Source of the DNA: an uncultured Lachnospiraceae bacterium | GTDB lineage: Bacteria > Bacillota > Clostridia > Lachnospirales > Lachnospiraceae | DNA: 52,494 nucleotides | Direction of reading: 5' to 3' | Assembly: GCA_900550235.1 (NCBI GenBank) | Contig: URRQ01000011.1 | Span: 1 to 52,494 of the forward strand | Shown here: in pieces, positions 16,034-25,394 of the stretch | How positions within the stretch are numbered: the first letter of the stretch is position 1 | How the letters are laid out: each line of letters opens with the position of its first letter | Position numbers and translations under genes: made by a program | The notes under the pieces: model-generated | Database searches by the model: none | What the model saw: only the letters and a program-made list of their open reading frames with translations | What the model was told of the DNA's origin: nothing

Positions 16034-16424
16034 GCCAGTCTAAATCTCCCCTATCAATTGCTAATATTAAAATTTCTGCAGTCGCTACATTTGTGGCAAT
16101 CGGAATATTATGCATATCACAAAGACGAACAACATCATTGACATCCGGTTCATGCGGTTTCACATTCATCGGATCTCGCAAAAAAATCAAAGCATCAATA
16201 TCATTCTGAGCAATCTGTGCTCCAAGTTGCTGCATACCGCCAAGAGGACCGGCCAAATATTTCATAATATTCAAATTCGTTACATCTTCAACAAGACGTC
16301 CAGTAGTTCCTGTTGCATATAAATTATGTCTACTTAAAATACCGCGGTAGGCAATACAGAAATTCTGCATCAAAGTTTTTTTTGCATCATGTGCGATTAA
16401 ACCAATATTCATCTGTAATTCCAC
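16017..16424 (-). CDS. mgsA: Methylglyoxal synthase
   Basis: MgsA converts dihydroxyacetone phosphate to methylglyoxal and phosphate, a bypass of lower glycolysis. The 135-residue protein shows IGLIAHDAKK at the N-terminus, ATGTTGRLVEDVTNL (phosphate binding), SGP-like AGPLGGMQQLGAQI and the catalytic region LIFLRDPMNVKPHEPDV. It begins 3 bases after rodA. In Clostridia this gene often ends the mre-min cluster; the metabolic link to cell shape is not understood. Confidence 0.95.
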   Translation of the reverse strand: MELQMNIGLIAHDAKKTLMQNFCIAYRGILSRHNLYATGTTGRLVEDVTNLNIMKYLAGPLGGMQQLGAQIAQNDIDALIFLRDPMNVKPHEPDVNDVVRLCDMHNIPIATNVATAEILILAIDRGDLDWREMYR

Positions 16425-16427
16425 TCC

Positions 16428-17543
16428 TTATTTACATTTTTTCGGTTGTAAACCAACATTTAAAACAAGGCCTATTCCTATATAGAAAGTAACAAGCGAT
16501 GTTAATCCATAACTGACAAATGGCAGCGGAAGACCGGTATTTGGAAAAATTCTTGTCGCCACACTGATATTGATAAAACTTTGAAAGGCTATCAGTGCGG
16601 CTATGCCTCCACAGATGATCTGTCCCGATAGATTCTGTGCTCGCATTCCGATCAATACACACTGGATTACTATTAATAATAACAAAATTATAACAATACA
16701 ACAACCCACAAAACCTAATTCTTCACCAATAATTGCAAAAATAAAATCTGTTTGTGGTTCAGAAATGAAATTTCCGTTTTTAACGGAAGTAACTCCCGTA
16801 TTATTTAGACCTTTTCCTGTTGCCTGCCCCGAACCGATTGCCATTAAAGAGTTAATTTGTTGATACGCTTCTTTGTCAGCATATTTGTCGGGATAAACCC
16901 AGGCTAAAATACGTTTTTGCTGATATGGTTTTAAAAACGGCTGGTTTGGTTGTATAGCAATAAATAAAAAGATAAATACAAGCGGAACGACGATCAATAA
17001 TGTATTTCGTATAAATTTATAACTCAATCCCCCCAAAAACATTAACGCACAAAACAGTACAGAAATACAGATTGTGTTTGATAGATTGGGCTGAATTACG
17101 ATCAATCCTAAGGTAGGAAGAATCAACAACACTGCTTTTATGATCGTTTTCGGTTTATTGATATCCTCCTCATGTTTCATCAAAAATTTTGCAAAAAATA
17201 AAATCATAAAGATTTTAGTCAAATCCGATGGCTGTAATGTTGTGAAACCAAGATCCAGCCATCTTTGCGCTCCATGCGATTCTTTACCGACCAATATTAC
17301 GAGAATCAACAAAATCAAATTCACAATATACATAAGCCAGTAAAATTTTAATATCCAGTTGTAATCAAAAAGCGCAACGGTCAGCATGACTATCACACCT
17401 AACATTACTCCGAAAATCTGGCGTCCTTGCAGACTTTCTTTTGCGCTTCCAACGACAAGAATTCCTATAAAGGACAGCGCAAGTACAAGGATTACAAGTG
17501 GAAATCTGAAGTTTTTCAGTTGGTAATCTTTTTTTAATTTCAC
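16428..17543 (-). CDS. rodA: RodA-type SEDS peptidoglycan polymerase
   Basis: A 371-residue protein of the SEDS family with about ten membrane segments. SHGAQRWLDLG, QPSDLTKIFMILFFAKFL, QPNLSNTICI and the long loop with GSGQATGKGLNNTGV and TDFIFAIIGEELGF are hallmarks. RodA polymerises lipid II together with PBP2, encoded five genes upstream in the same operon. The start is GTG, preceded by GGAGGATAAATT. Context favours RodA over FtsW or SpoVE. Confidence 0.92.
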   Translation of the reverse strand: MKLKKDYQLKNFRFPLVILVLALSFIGILVVGSAKESLQGRQIFGVMLGVIVMLTVALFDYNWILKFYWLMYIVNLILLILVILVGKESHGAQRWLDLGFTTLQPSDLTKIFMILFFAKFLMKHEEDINKPKTIIKAVLLILPTLGLIVIQPNLSNTICISVLFCALMFLGGLSYKFIRNTLLIVVPLVFIFLFIAIQPNQPFLKPYQQKRILAWVYPDKYADKEAYQQINSLMAIGSGQATGKGLNNTGVTSVKNGNFISEPQTDFIFAIIGEELGFVGCCIVIILLLLIVIQCVLIGMRAQNLSGQIICGGIAALIAFQSFINISVATRIFPNTGLPLPFVSYGLTSLVTFYIGIGLVLNVGLQPKKCK

Positions 17544-17557
17544 AATTTATCCTCCGG

Positions 17558-17800
17558 TTATTTTTTGCAAGCTCCTGATAGTGTAATACAAATATTTGAA
17601 GGAGTCATATCTACCTCAAACATTTCAGGAGTAATTTCTATGTATTTTGAGATCGTATAATATAGTTCTTCTTTTAACTTTTCAAATGTATCGGGTGTAC
17701 AATTTGCTCGATCAGAAACAAGCAATAGTTTCAGACGTTCTTTTGCAATGGAAACAGAAGATGTTTTTTCAGCCGCAAATACATTTTTCATAGCGTACAC
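17558..17800 (-). CDS. minE: Cell division topological specificity factor MinE
   Basis: An 80-residue MinE. SIAKERLKLLLVSDRANCTP near 18-37 is the MinD-activating helix region and EELYYTISKYIEITPEMFEV is the dimerisation part. MinE drives MinD off the membrane to set up oscillation. It starts one base after the minD stop codon. Confidence 0.92.
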   Translation of the reverse strand: MYAMKNVFAAEKTSSVSIAKERLKLLLVSDRANCTPDTFEKLKEELYYTISKYIEITPEMFEVDMTPSNICITLSGACKK

Positions 17801-18592
17801 CTAATTCTTTCTGAAAAGCGCTGTAAATTTTGAAAAGATCCCATGGGCTTGTTCAAGATTTAAAAACAGAACCTCTTCTCCTACGATTCTACGACAAATA
17901 TTTTCGTACGCCTTACCAGACAAAGTATCTTGTCCAACAACAGCCTCTCCTTGATTGGTGCAAACAACGATTTGTTCATCATCTATAACTGCGCCGAGCA
18001 AAGGAATCGCAAGAATCTCTGTTACATCTTCTACCGACATCATATCTCCTCTTTTTACCATATCCATTCGAATTCGATTGATGATCAGCTCTTTTTTGCG
18101 GATTTTATGTTCGTCCAAAAGTCCAATGATACGATCAGCATCACGGATTGCTGAGACTTCCGGTGTTGTAACAACAAGTGCTCTGTCAGCTCCTGCAATC
18201 GCATTTTTAAATCCTTGTTCGATTCCAGCAGGACAGTCTAATAGAACGTAGTCAAACGTTTCACTTAACTCAGATGTTAATTTTTTCATTTGTTCTGGTG
18301 AGACAGCTGTTTTATCTTTTGTCTGAGCAGATGGAAGCAAATATAATTCATCATAACGTTTGTCTTTGATGAGAGCCTGTTTCATCCGGCAGTTACCGGC
18401 AATCACATCTACCAGATTATACACAATTCTATTTTCCAATCCCATGACAACATCTAAATTACGAAGACCGAGATCCGTATCGATCACGACAACCTTTTTC
18501 CCAAGACGTGCCAGTCCCACTCCGATATTTGCTGTTGTCGTTGTTTTTCCGACTCCGCCTTTTCCTGATGTAATTACAATTATTTCGCCCAT
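17801..18592 (-). CDS. minD: Septum site-determining ATPase MinD
   Basis: A 263-residue ParA/MinD ATPase with the deviant Walker A motif KGGVGKTT at 11-18, DTDLGLRNLDVVMGLENRIV and the membrane-partner stretch DCPAGIEQGFKNAI. A C-terminal amphipathic segment (KFTALFRKN) should bind the membrane. An additional 15 or so residues after the core are slightly longer than in Bacillus. ACAGGAGG precedes the ATG. It works with MinC and MinE encoded on either side. Confidence 0.97.
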   Translation of the reverse strand: MGEIIVITSGKGGVGKTTTTANIGVGLARLGKKVVVIDTDLGLRNLDVVMGLENRIVYNLVDVIAGNCRMKQALIKDKRYDELYLLPSAQTKDKTAVSPEQMKKLTSELSETFDYVLLDCPAGIEQGFKNAIAGADRALVVTTPEVSAIRDADRIIGLLDEHKIRKKELIINRIRMDMVKRGDMMSVEDVTEILAIPLLGAVIDDEQIVVCTNQGEAVVGQDTLSGKAYENICRRIVGEEVLFLNLEQAHGIFSKFTALFRKN

Positions 18593-18616
18593 ATCTAAAT
18601 CCTCCTGTATGTTTCC

Positions 18617-19264
18617 CTATTCATAATCGAAAGGAATGAATTGGAGTTGATTCCCTTCGGTTATGATAATTTGTGGTTTGATAGACATATTCTCATCTTG
18701 AAATGCTTTATCTGTTTGTACTTTTACGTTACCAATTCGTATTTTTTGTGGCTGCATACCAAGGGATAAGATAAAAGCATCTTGAATCCCTCCTACTCCG
18801 GCATAAGCTTTACCGGATAGAGTGCCAAGAACAATAATATTCCCTTTTGCAGCGATTGTTGCACCTCGTTCTACATCCCCGAGAATCACGATGCTTTTTT
18901 CTGATTCCAGTATCTGATTTTTATGAAGTGTGCCTCTACAGAAAATGCCGTCTTTCTTCGGCATGTCATGCAAGACATCTTCTACTGCTCTTTTGTACAT
19001 TTTTTCTCTTTTTTCGTCATTGTCTATTATACATACAATTTCAATCTGAGCGCTATTGGAAATCGCTTCGATCAATTGCTGTTCTTGATCTTTTGTGAGA
19101 ATGCGACCTTCAAAAGATACCGCAACCCTGCTGTTTGCAAAAAAATGAGCGGTTCCTTTTAACGTATTTTCTACTTCTTTTCGTAATGTATCAAATGCTG
19201 CATTTGGATTTAGATAGAAAATGAGGCCGTATTTATTGCTTTTCACCGTTACATAACGATTCAT
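18617..19264 (-). CDS. minC: Septum site-determining protein MinC
   Basis: A 215-residue MinC, the FtsZ-assembly inhibitor recruited by MinD. The C-terminal half has the right-handed beta-helix pattern (SIVILGDVERGATIAAKGNI, IVLGTLSGKAYAG, AFILSLGMQPQKIRIG). I start at the ATG at 19264, preceded by GGAGAGG; an ATG at 19294 has no ribosome binding site and overlaps the PBP2 stop. The N-terminal domain is weakly conserved, as usual. Confidence 0.9.
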   Translation of the reverse strand: MNRYVTVKSNKYGLIFYLNPNAAFDTLRKEVENTLKGTAHFFANSRVAVSFEGRILTKDQEQQLIEAISNSAQIEIVCIIDNDEKREKMYKRAVEDVLHDMPKKDGIFCRGTLHKNQILESEKSIVILGDVERGATIAAKGNIIVLGTLSGKAYAGVGGIQDAFILSLGMQPQKIRIGNVKVQTDKAFQDENMSIKPQIIITEGNQLQFIPFDYE

Positions 19265-19286
19265 GCACTTTCTCACCCTCTCCGAT

Positions 19287-22157
19287 TTAATCACCTATTG
19301 TTTCAGAAGTAACGGCAGATGCCTTATTATGAATAATTTCCGACTCTTCTGCCAATTTAAAATAATAACGAACAATGTCACGTCCGACTTCAGAAGCAAA
19401 AGCGGACTTTGCGCCATTTGCAATACGGACAGACATTGCAATTTCCGGAGCATCGCTTGGAGCAAATCCGGTAAATAACGCATGGTTCGGATGCAGTGTA
19501 CTTTGCTGTGCCGTACCGGTTTTTCCAGACATGCTAAAATTAGCCTGTCTAAGCGGTTTGAATACAGCATTTGCACTTACCATGTTTTTCATACCTTTAT
19601 GAACCAAATTCCATGTATGATCAGAAACATCTGATAATTCAGCTTTGAATTTAGGATCATAAGCTTTTACAAGTTTTCCGTCTACAGTTTCAATTTTATT
19701 TAAGAATGTAAGATCGTATAACGTTCCTTTATTTGCTACCGTAGTTACATATTTCGCAAGTTGGCTGGTCGTATAGTTATTGGTTCCTTGCCCAAAAGAA
19801 GAACGTACAGCATCTTCTGTTGAAATCGTTGGTTCAGACTCTGGAATCTCTAATCCGGATGTTTCATTTAATCCAAACATTTCTGCATATTTTTGTAAAA
19901 CTTTAATTCCTCTTTCATTGGAGAACCTTCCGGATGAATCTTGTCCCATCTTGTATGCCATTTCACTAAAAAAGACGTTACACGAATGTTGAATTGCTCC
20001 GGTCACATTCAAACTTCCGTGGGATCCAGGATGAATCCAACACTTCGGTCCTGGTACGACTTTTGTAAATTGACCGGTACATGTAAAAATTGTACTGTCA
20101 TTGATCACACCTTCCGTAAGTCCTGCGACAGCAGAAAGCATTTTAAAAGTAGAACCAGGCGCTGTCTTTTCCTGCGTTGCATTATTATAAAGAGGTTTGG
20201 ATGATCCTGTTACAAGTTGACTATAATAAGCAGAATCCATTGTATTTGCAAGGCGATTATTATCATAGCCCGGATAAGATACACAGGCAAGCACAGCGCC
20301 TGTATTTACATCCGTTACTACTGCAGAAGCCGTGCAAGGTTCCAAACCAAGCTGTCCCGGAGTAATCTCCAGTGACTGGATTTTACCTCGAATAAAATCA
20401 TACGCTCCTGTTTTTCCTGATTTTACAGCGTTATATTGGTCCTCGTTATATGAAATGATCTTTTGTTCATATAACATTAAACATACTTCTTTTCCGCTGA
20501 TTGTTCCGTCTTTAATCATATATTTATAAATTAACTTATCAAATCCAAGACTGGACTTTAAATATTCCTGTAAATAGCTCACAAGACCTTCATACACCTC
20601 GTTTGAATCAGAATAGTTTCCTTCTGTTGAAATGTAATGACTCAATTTTGAGGTGTCTACCCAATTTTTCGAGATTGCATACTGAAGATACGGACCTAAG
20701 CCAATGGAATCTTCTTCTTTCCATGCTTTATATGTTTTATCTTCTGTATCGATTTTGTCTTTAAGCAAAACCTTACTTCCATTTAAAAGAACGTCATTCG
20801 CGATAAAACTCATATACGCCTGCATTTCCGTCGGAAGATCTTTATATGCTTTTGCATTTGCAGCGGTTAACTCCTTCACTATCTGCTTCATGACTTGTTC
20901 TTTTCTAGTGACAAACTTCTGGTGTACTGTCTGCTCGGTTTCTTTGGCATCCTCCGCATCAAAATGCTTTAAATCCAAAATACTATTAGAGAAAAATGCA
21001 TTTAGTACATCATCAAATGGAATAACCGTTACATTATCGGATCCAGCCGTTTTCTCAAAATTCATAACATTTTGCATGTTAGATACGACAATTCCGGCAA
21101 GTTGCTCTTCCAAAATCTTATAAGTTGCAATCTGTAGATTTTTATCGATCGTAAGATACAGATTATTTCCCGGCGAAGACGCCGTTGTTTGTTTTTCTTC
21201 AATGATTTTTCCTACATTGTTTACGTATAATGTTTCTTTTCCGTTTTTCCCTTTTAGAACGGTATCCATTGTTTTTTCCAAACCAGCTTTTCCTACGATA
21301 TCTGTTTTGGAATATTTTTTCCCATCTTCTGTATATTCCTCATATTCAGTTTGAGAAATTTTCCCTGTATATCCCAAAATCGATGAAAAATACTTACTAT
21401 CCGGATAATAACGTAAAGATTCTTCTTCTACAGATATCCCTTGCAATGTATCCAAATTTTCCATGATGCCTGCAACTGTTTTGTCTTTTACATCTGATGC
21501 AATTGTAGTTGGAATATATTTTTGAAAACTGTTTAATCCCATAGCATAACGTACATTAACAAGTTGCAGCACTTTTTCTTTTGAAAGCTTATTCTGCTTA
21601 ATTCCATATCCGTTTTGCTCATCTTCGCATAGATACGTAATCAGATCTTCCGCTGAAATATTTTTCTGTTCTTCCGTAAGGTCATCTGTATACGCTTCTC
21701 CAAATACATCGGCAATAAATCGAAGTCTGGCAGTATCGTTTTGTGCAACATACGTATACTGGTCATTAGAATCCAATACCACTCCAAAATCATTGATGAT
21801 GGAATCCTCATTTTTCTCTATGATTCCGATTACTTTTGTAATGGTATCATTTAATTTTTTATTCTTTTCTTTCTTTGATTCATAGGTTCCATTATCTTCT
21901 ATCGTTACGGTATACGCCAATCTATTTTCTGCAAGAACATTCCCGTTTCTGTCATAAATGACACCTCGGGTTCCTTCTACTTCTCTTATTTTTTCTATTT
22001 GGAGCATGTAATTGTCCAAATATTCTTGTCCATGAAGAATCTGTAAGCTGAAACATCGATGTACAAGAATGGCAAATAAAAGACCTATAGCTATCAGCGT
22101 AACAGAAAGTCTGGATTTCCCTAATTCTTTCAATTTTGTCTTGATACGATCAAACAA
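19287..22157 (-). CDS. mrdA: Penicillin-binding protein 2, class B, with a large insertion
   Basis: A class B transpeptidase of about 956 residues that cross-links peptidoglycan during elongation with RodA. There is one N-terminal membrane segment (about 20-36), a PBP dimer region, then the transpeptidase domain with STFK (Ser669), SCN (Ser725) and KTG (Lys879). Between LTIDKNLQ (near 332) and ASAVVTDVNTGAV (near 608) lies roughly 240 residues more than in standard PBP2, mostly charged and probably helical. The TTG at 22157 is preferred because AAGGAG lies 11 bases before it; the GTG at 22169 directly abuts that site. It overlaps the end of mreD. Confidence 0.93.
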   Translation of the reverse strand: MFDRIKTKLKELGKSRLSVTLIAIGLLFAILVHRCFSLQILHGQEYLDNYMLQIEKIREVEGTRGVIYDRNGNVLAENRLAYTVTIEDNGTYESKKEKNKKLNDTITKVIGIIEKNEDSIINDFGVVLDSNDQYTYVAQNDTARLRFIADVFGEAYTDDLTEEQKNISAEDLITYLCEDEQNGYGIKQNKLSKEKVLQLVNVRYAMGLNSFQKYIPTTIASDVKDKTVAGIMENLDTLQGISVEEESLRYYPDSKYFSSILGYTGKISQTEYEEYTEDGKKYSKTDIVGKAGLEKTMDTVLKGKNGKETLYVNNVGKIIEEKQTTASSPGNNLYLTIDKNLQIATYKILEEQLAGIVVSNMQNVMNFEKTAGSDNVTVIPFDDVLNAFFSNSILDLKHFDAEDAKETEQTVHQKFVTRKEQVMKQIVKELTAANAKAYKDLPTEMQAYMSFIANDVLLNGSKVLLKDKIDTEDKTYKAWKEEDSIGLGPYLQYAISKNWVDTSKLSHYISTEGNYSDSNEVYEGLVSYLQEYLKSSLGFDKLIYKYMIKDGTISGKEVCLMLYEQKIISYNEDQYNAVKSGKTGAYDFIRGKIQSLEITPGQLGLEPCTASAVVTDVNTGAVLACVSYPGYDNNRLANTMDSAYYSQLVTGSSKPLYNNATQEKTAPGSTFKMLSAVAGLTEGVINDSTIFTCTGQFTKVVPGPKCWIHPGSHGSLNVTGAIQHSCNVFFSEMAYKMGQDSSGRFSNERGIKVLQKYAEMFGLNETSGLEIPESEPTISTEDAVRSSFGQGTNNYTTSQLAKYVTTVANKGTLYDLTFLNKIETVDGKLVKAYDPKFKAELSDVSDHTWNLVHKGMKNMVSANAVFKPLRQANFSMSGKTGTAQQSTLHPNHALFTGFAPSDAPEIAMSVRIANGAKSAFASEVGRDIVRYYFKLAEESEIIHNKASAVTSETIGD

Positions 22158-22674
22158 ATTTACTTGCACTCCTTTTTTCTTTCTCCGTCAATCGTCGGTT
22201 AATGTGTAAAATAATCTGATACAGTACTAATGTAATTAGAAGGGTATACATCAATTCCGGCATAATAATATGCTTTAAATAATAGATGAAATCAAATCGA
22301 TTTCGCATCATAAACATGGTTGCATAAATGAGCACTCCATAAAGTAATTCACTTCCAGTAATCAATATAAGTGGAAGTTTGATATCTTCATCATAGTATC
22401 TTTTTCGGAATAACCCGTTAAAATAACCGATCATTGTATAGATTAATGCATAAAATCCTATCATATTTCCAATTCCAAAGAATATATCTGTAATAAGACC
22501 GGACAAAAATCCAACAAACATTCCTTCTTTTTTCCCACGCATAAAGCCAAAGGAAGATGTTACAACAATCAGAAGATTCGGAGTGACAGAAGCAATCGTA
22601 AGATACCGAAATACAGTTGTCTCCAAAAGAAAACAAACAATGATGATTACAAATGCTGTAAACTTTCTTTTCAT
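22150..22674 (-). CDS. mreD: Rod shape-determining protein MreD
   Basis: A 174-residue, very hydrophobic protein with five or six membrane segments, including FLSGLITDIFFGIGNMIGFY near 55-74, a MreD signature. It belongs to the elongasome membrane core with MreC, RodA and PBP2. It lies 17 bases after mreC and overlaps the start of PBP2. The C-terminal tail is basic. Confidence 0.9.
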   Translation of the reverse strand: MKRKFTAFVIIIVCFLLETTVFRYLTIASVTPNLLIVVTSSFGFMRGKKEGMFVGFLSGLITDIFFGIGNMIGFYALIYTMIGYFNGLFRKRYYDEDIKLPLILITGSELLYGVLIYATMFMMRNRFDFIYYLKHIIMPELMYTLLITLVLYQIILHINRRLTEKEKRSASKFV

Positions 22675-22691
22675 TTTCCCACGACCTTTCT

Positions 22692-23555
22692 CTAGTTCTT
22701 TTTCTCTACCATATCTTCTTTTGTTGATGTAATTACAAGCACCTCTTGCAGCTTTTTAAAATCAACAACCGGAGTAATATAGCCGGATCGTGTCAGATTA
22801 TTCTCATCGACACTTACTTCACTTACGTATCCGATTAAAATTCCTTGTACATACTTCGAACTAATATGGGAAGTAATGACCTGTTCTCCTTCTTTGACTT
22901 CATTTTTATTATTCTCGAGTTGTTCAAAACGTAATTTTCCATCTGCCATTAATTTCAAATCGCCACGTACAATACAAGTATCAGAAGTTGAAAGAATCAT
23001 TCCGCTTACATTACTTTGATCGTCAATAATGGAACGTACTTCGGCGGAATGAGGACTTACCTTTGTTACGATTCCAACCAATCCTTTTCCTGCCATCACA
23101 TTCATGTCTTTTTTGATGCCATCTGCACTTCCTTTATCAATCGTAAAGGTGCTGAACCAGTTGCTTCCATTATTCCCTATGACATGAGCGCCCACTTTTT
23201 TGTAATCCGTGTAGTTTTGATCCAATTTATACAGTTCTCTTAAGCGCTCTAATTCATATTTGTCCTGTTGAAGTCGGTTATTAGACATTGTCAACGAATC
23301 AACCTGCTCTTTTAAATTCTTATTTTCTTTTTTCATTTCTTCCAATGTCTCAAAATTATCCGTCAGGTCACTCAAAAACATTCCTGCTTTATTGATCCCT
23401 TTTTGCATTGGAATTACAGTATAATCTGCAATCCATTTAAATGGACCGGCTGCTTTTTCGGAAATCAGTGACAGTCCGATAAAAACAATACAGATCCCTG
23501 TGACGATAAGTAACCAGTATTTACTTGGTAATGATAGTTGTTTTTTTATTTTCAT
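22692..23555 (-). CDS. mreC: Rod shape-determining protein MreC
   Basis: A 287-residue protein with one membrane segment near 13-31, a coiled coil near 68-108 (LEEMKKENKNLKEQVDSLTM) and the C-terminal beta domains of MreC (GSNWFSTFTIDKGSADGIKK, GKGLVGIVTKVSPHSAEVRS). MreC links cytoplasmic MreB with the wall synthases outside. It begins one base after the mreB-like stop. Confidence 0.95.
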   Translation of the reverse strand: MKIKKQLSLPSKYWLLIVTGICIVFIGLSLISEKAAGPFKWIADYTVIPMQKGINKAGMFLSDLTDNFETLEEMKKENKNLKEQVDSLTMSNNRLQQDKYELERLRELYKLDQNYTDYKKVGAHVIGNNGSNWFSTFTIDKGSADGIKKDMNVMAGKGLVGIVTKVSPHSAEVRSIIDDQSNVSGMILSTSDTCIVRGDLKLMADGKLRFEQLENNKNEVKEGEQVITSHISSKYVQGILIGYVSEVSVDENNLTRSGYITPVVDFKKLQEVLVITSTKEDMVEKKN

Positions 23556-23556
23556 A

Positions 23557-24579
23557 TTATCTCATCCACCTAAAATCATCATCTGACATGTCATATGTCA
23601 GTTTTTGCAGTTCCTTTGAAGAAATAATCTGCCGAAGTCCTTTTACAGCAGCTAATTCCGGATTTTTTGATACAGTAACTTTTAAATTCGTTACTCCTTC
23701 TATATAGGTGGAAATGCCGCTTAAACGGGCAAGCCCCCCTGTTATATATAACCCCTTTTTTTGAATCTCCGGTAAAATATCCGGAGGAGTTCGTTCTAAC
23801 ATTGTTCGAGCAGAAATTGCAACTTCATTTAGTGTTTCCTTAATTGCAGCTCGAACAAGACTAACGGATACTTCCTTTGCTACAGGAACTCCTGTGTTAA
23901 GATCTCTTCCGACAATAGATATTGTATGGAGTCCGGCATCATCAAATAATCCAAATTGATTTCGAAGTGTTTCAGCTGTTAGTTTTCCGATTAAAAAATT
24001 ATACGTATGACGAATACGGGTTACGATTAATTCATCTAACGTTGAACCGCCTGTTTTGATCAACTTGTTTAAAACCAGACCTCCATAAGACAATACAGAA
24101 AGTTCTGTTGTTTCAGCGCCTAAATTGATGACAAAAAGTCCTTTTTCCTTTTCGGGTTGAAGTCCAAACCCGACTGCATCCGCAACTCCCCTTCTGACAA
24201 CTGCCACTTCTTTTGCTTTTGCAGAGGAATGAATCACAAGATCAAAGAATGCTCTTTTTTGTACTTCGGTAACATCTGCCGGTACTGCCAACACATACTT
24301 GGCTCCAAACATCTTTCTTTTGCCATTTTTTAAAAGCCCTGTTAAAAGATATTGCATATTTTGAAAATTAGAAATCTCTCCATTTTGCATCGGAAAAAGT
24401 ACTTCTATATTTTCCGGTGATTTTTCATACATTTCATAAGCTTGGTCACCATATGCATATATTTTGTCTCCATTTTCTATTGCAACTACATTTTTTTCTT
24501 TCCAAATCCGATCTTGCTTCTTGTCATAGATCTTGATCTCGTATGTTCCTAGATCCAATCCATATACATTTCTCAGCAT
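23557..24579 (-). CDS. mreB: MreB-like actin homologue
   Basis: A 340-residue protein of the actin/Hsp70 ATPase fold. It keeps phosphate-1 (YGLDLGTYEIKIY near 6-18), phosphate-2 (VINLGAETTELSVLSYGG) and the adenosine motif (LYITGGLARLSGI). Interdomain and membrane-binding parts depart clearly from classical MreB; for example the usual DIGGGTTE is NLGAETTE. By place (radC-mreB-mreC-mreD) it is the operon's MreB. A second, more typical MreB or Mbl may exist elsewhere. Confidence 0.85.
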   Translation of the reverse strand: MLRNVYGLDLGTYEIKIYDKKQDRIWKEKNVVAIENGDKIYAYGDQAYEMYEKSPENIEVLFPMQNGEISNFQNMQYLLTGLLKNGKRKMFGAKYVLAVPADVTEVQKRAFFDLVIHSSAKAKEVAVVRRGVADAVGFGLQPEKEKGLFVINLGAETTELSVLSYGGLVLNKLIKTGGSTLDELIVTRIRHTYNFLIGKLTAETLRNQFGLFDDAGLHTISIVGRDLNTGVPVAKEVSVSLVRAAIKETLNEVAISARTMLERTPPDILPEIQKKGLYITGGLARLSGISTYIEGVTNLKVTVSKNPELAAVKGLRQIISSKELQKLTYDMSDDDFRWMR

Positions 24580-24598
24580 TGATATATCCTTTCATCTA

Positions 24599-25294
24599 TT
24601 ATGGAGCTTCTTCGCCGTGAAGACTCACATAACAGTTATTTCCAATAATTATATGATCTAACAATTCAATCCCAATTAAATTGCCGGCTTCTTTGATTCG
24701 TTTTGTTAATATAATGTCTTCCATACTTGGAGTCGGATCTCCACTTGGGTGATTATGGAGGAGAATAATACTTACTGCATTTTTTTGTAATGCTTCAACA
24801 AAAAGTTCTCTTGGAGAAACTAAAGATGCATTGACCGTTCCTTTGGAAATCTCTGTTTCACCAAGCAGTCTGGATTTTGTATTTAACATCAATAATTTCA
24901 TATGCTCCTGCTTATAATGGCGCATATCCTCCATATAATATTCTGCAATTTTTGCAGGGGATGAAAAATCCGGCCCTTTTGACGCGGAAGATTTTGAAAG
25001 TCTGCGGCTCAATTCCACAATACAGATTATCTGAAGTGCTTTTACACGTCCTATACCTGGGATTTTCATAAGCTGTGCCACAGACAGGTCATGTAATCTT
25101 ATCAGGCCGCCTTTTTCTCCATTCGGATAAAGAACATGTTTTGCTACTTCCAATGAATTCATATTCCTTGTTCCGCTTCGCAATAAGACGGCCAATAGTT
25201 CTATATCGGTAAGGCTTTTCACACCCCGCTGTTCGCATTTTTCATAAGGGCGCTGCTCAGCCACCATATCTTTGATTTTTTCTGTTTGATGCAT
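24599..25294 (-). CDS. radC: RadC-family protein (JAB/MPN domain)
   Basis: A 231-residue RadC. The N-terminal helix-hairpin-helix part has IPGIGRVKALQI and the C-terminal MPN domain holds the JAMM metal site HNHPSGDPTPSMED with the upstream glutamate near EISKGTVN. RadC is widespread but its reaction is not settled despite the old DNA-repair name. It is the first gene of the envelope operon, 19 bases before mreB, as in Bacillus. Confidence 0.95.
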   Translation of the reverse strand: MHQTEKIKDMVAEQRPYEKCEQRGVKSLTDIELLAVLLRSGTRNMNSLEVAKHVLYPNGEKGGLIRLHDLSVAQLMKIPGIGRVKALQIICIVELSRRLSKSSASKGPDFSSPAKIAEYYMEDMRHYKQEHMKLLMLNTKSRLLGETEISKGTVNASLVSPRELFVEALQKNAVSIILLHNHPSGDPTPSMEDIILTKRIKEAGNLIGIELLDHIIIGNNCYVSLHGEEAP

Positions 25295-25328
25295 GTTTTT
25301 ATAGACTCGTTATTACGACACATGAATC

Positions 25329-25357
25329 ATTTTAGCATATTTTAAAAAATGTGTATA
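25329..25357 (-). promoter_or_regulatory. Predicted promoter of the radC-mre-min operon
   Basis: On the minus strand TATACA (25357-25352), a 17-base spacer and TAAAAT (25334-25329) lie 35 bases before the radC ATG. The match is moderate (4 of 6 and 5 of 6). No other promoter-like gap exists before the terminator at 15.03 kb. Confidence 0.5.
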
Positions 25358-25394
25358 CACCAAAGAACTTAAATTTTTGTGAACTGGCGCGGAT

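Noticed and set aside
16432..16704. Minus-strand frame of 90 codons inside rodA
   Set aside because: It is an out-of-frame shadow of the rodA 3' end with no ribosome binding site.
20704..21123. Plus-strand frame of 139 codons inside PBP2
   Set aside because: Antisense shadow of a confident gene; Ser- and Phe-rich composition is what reverse reading of lysine-rich helices gives.
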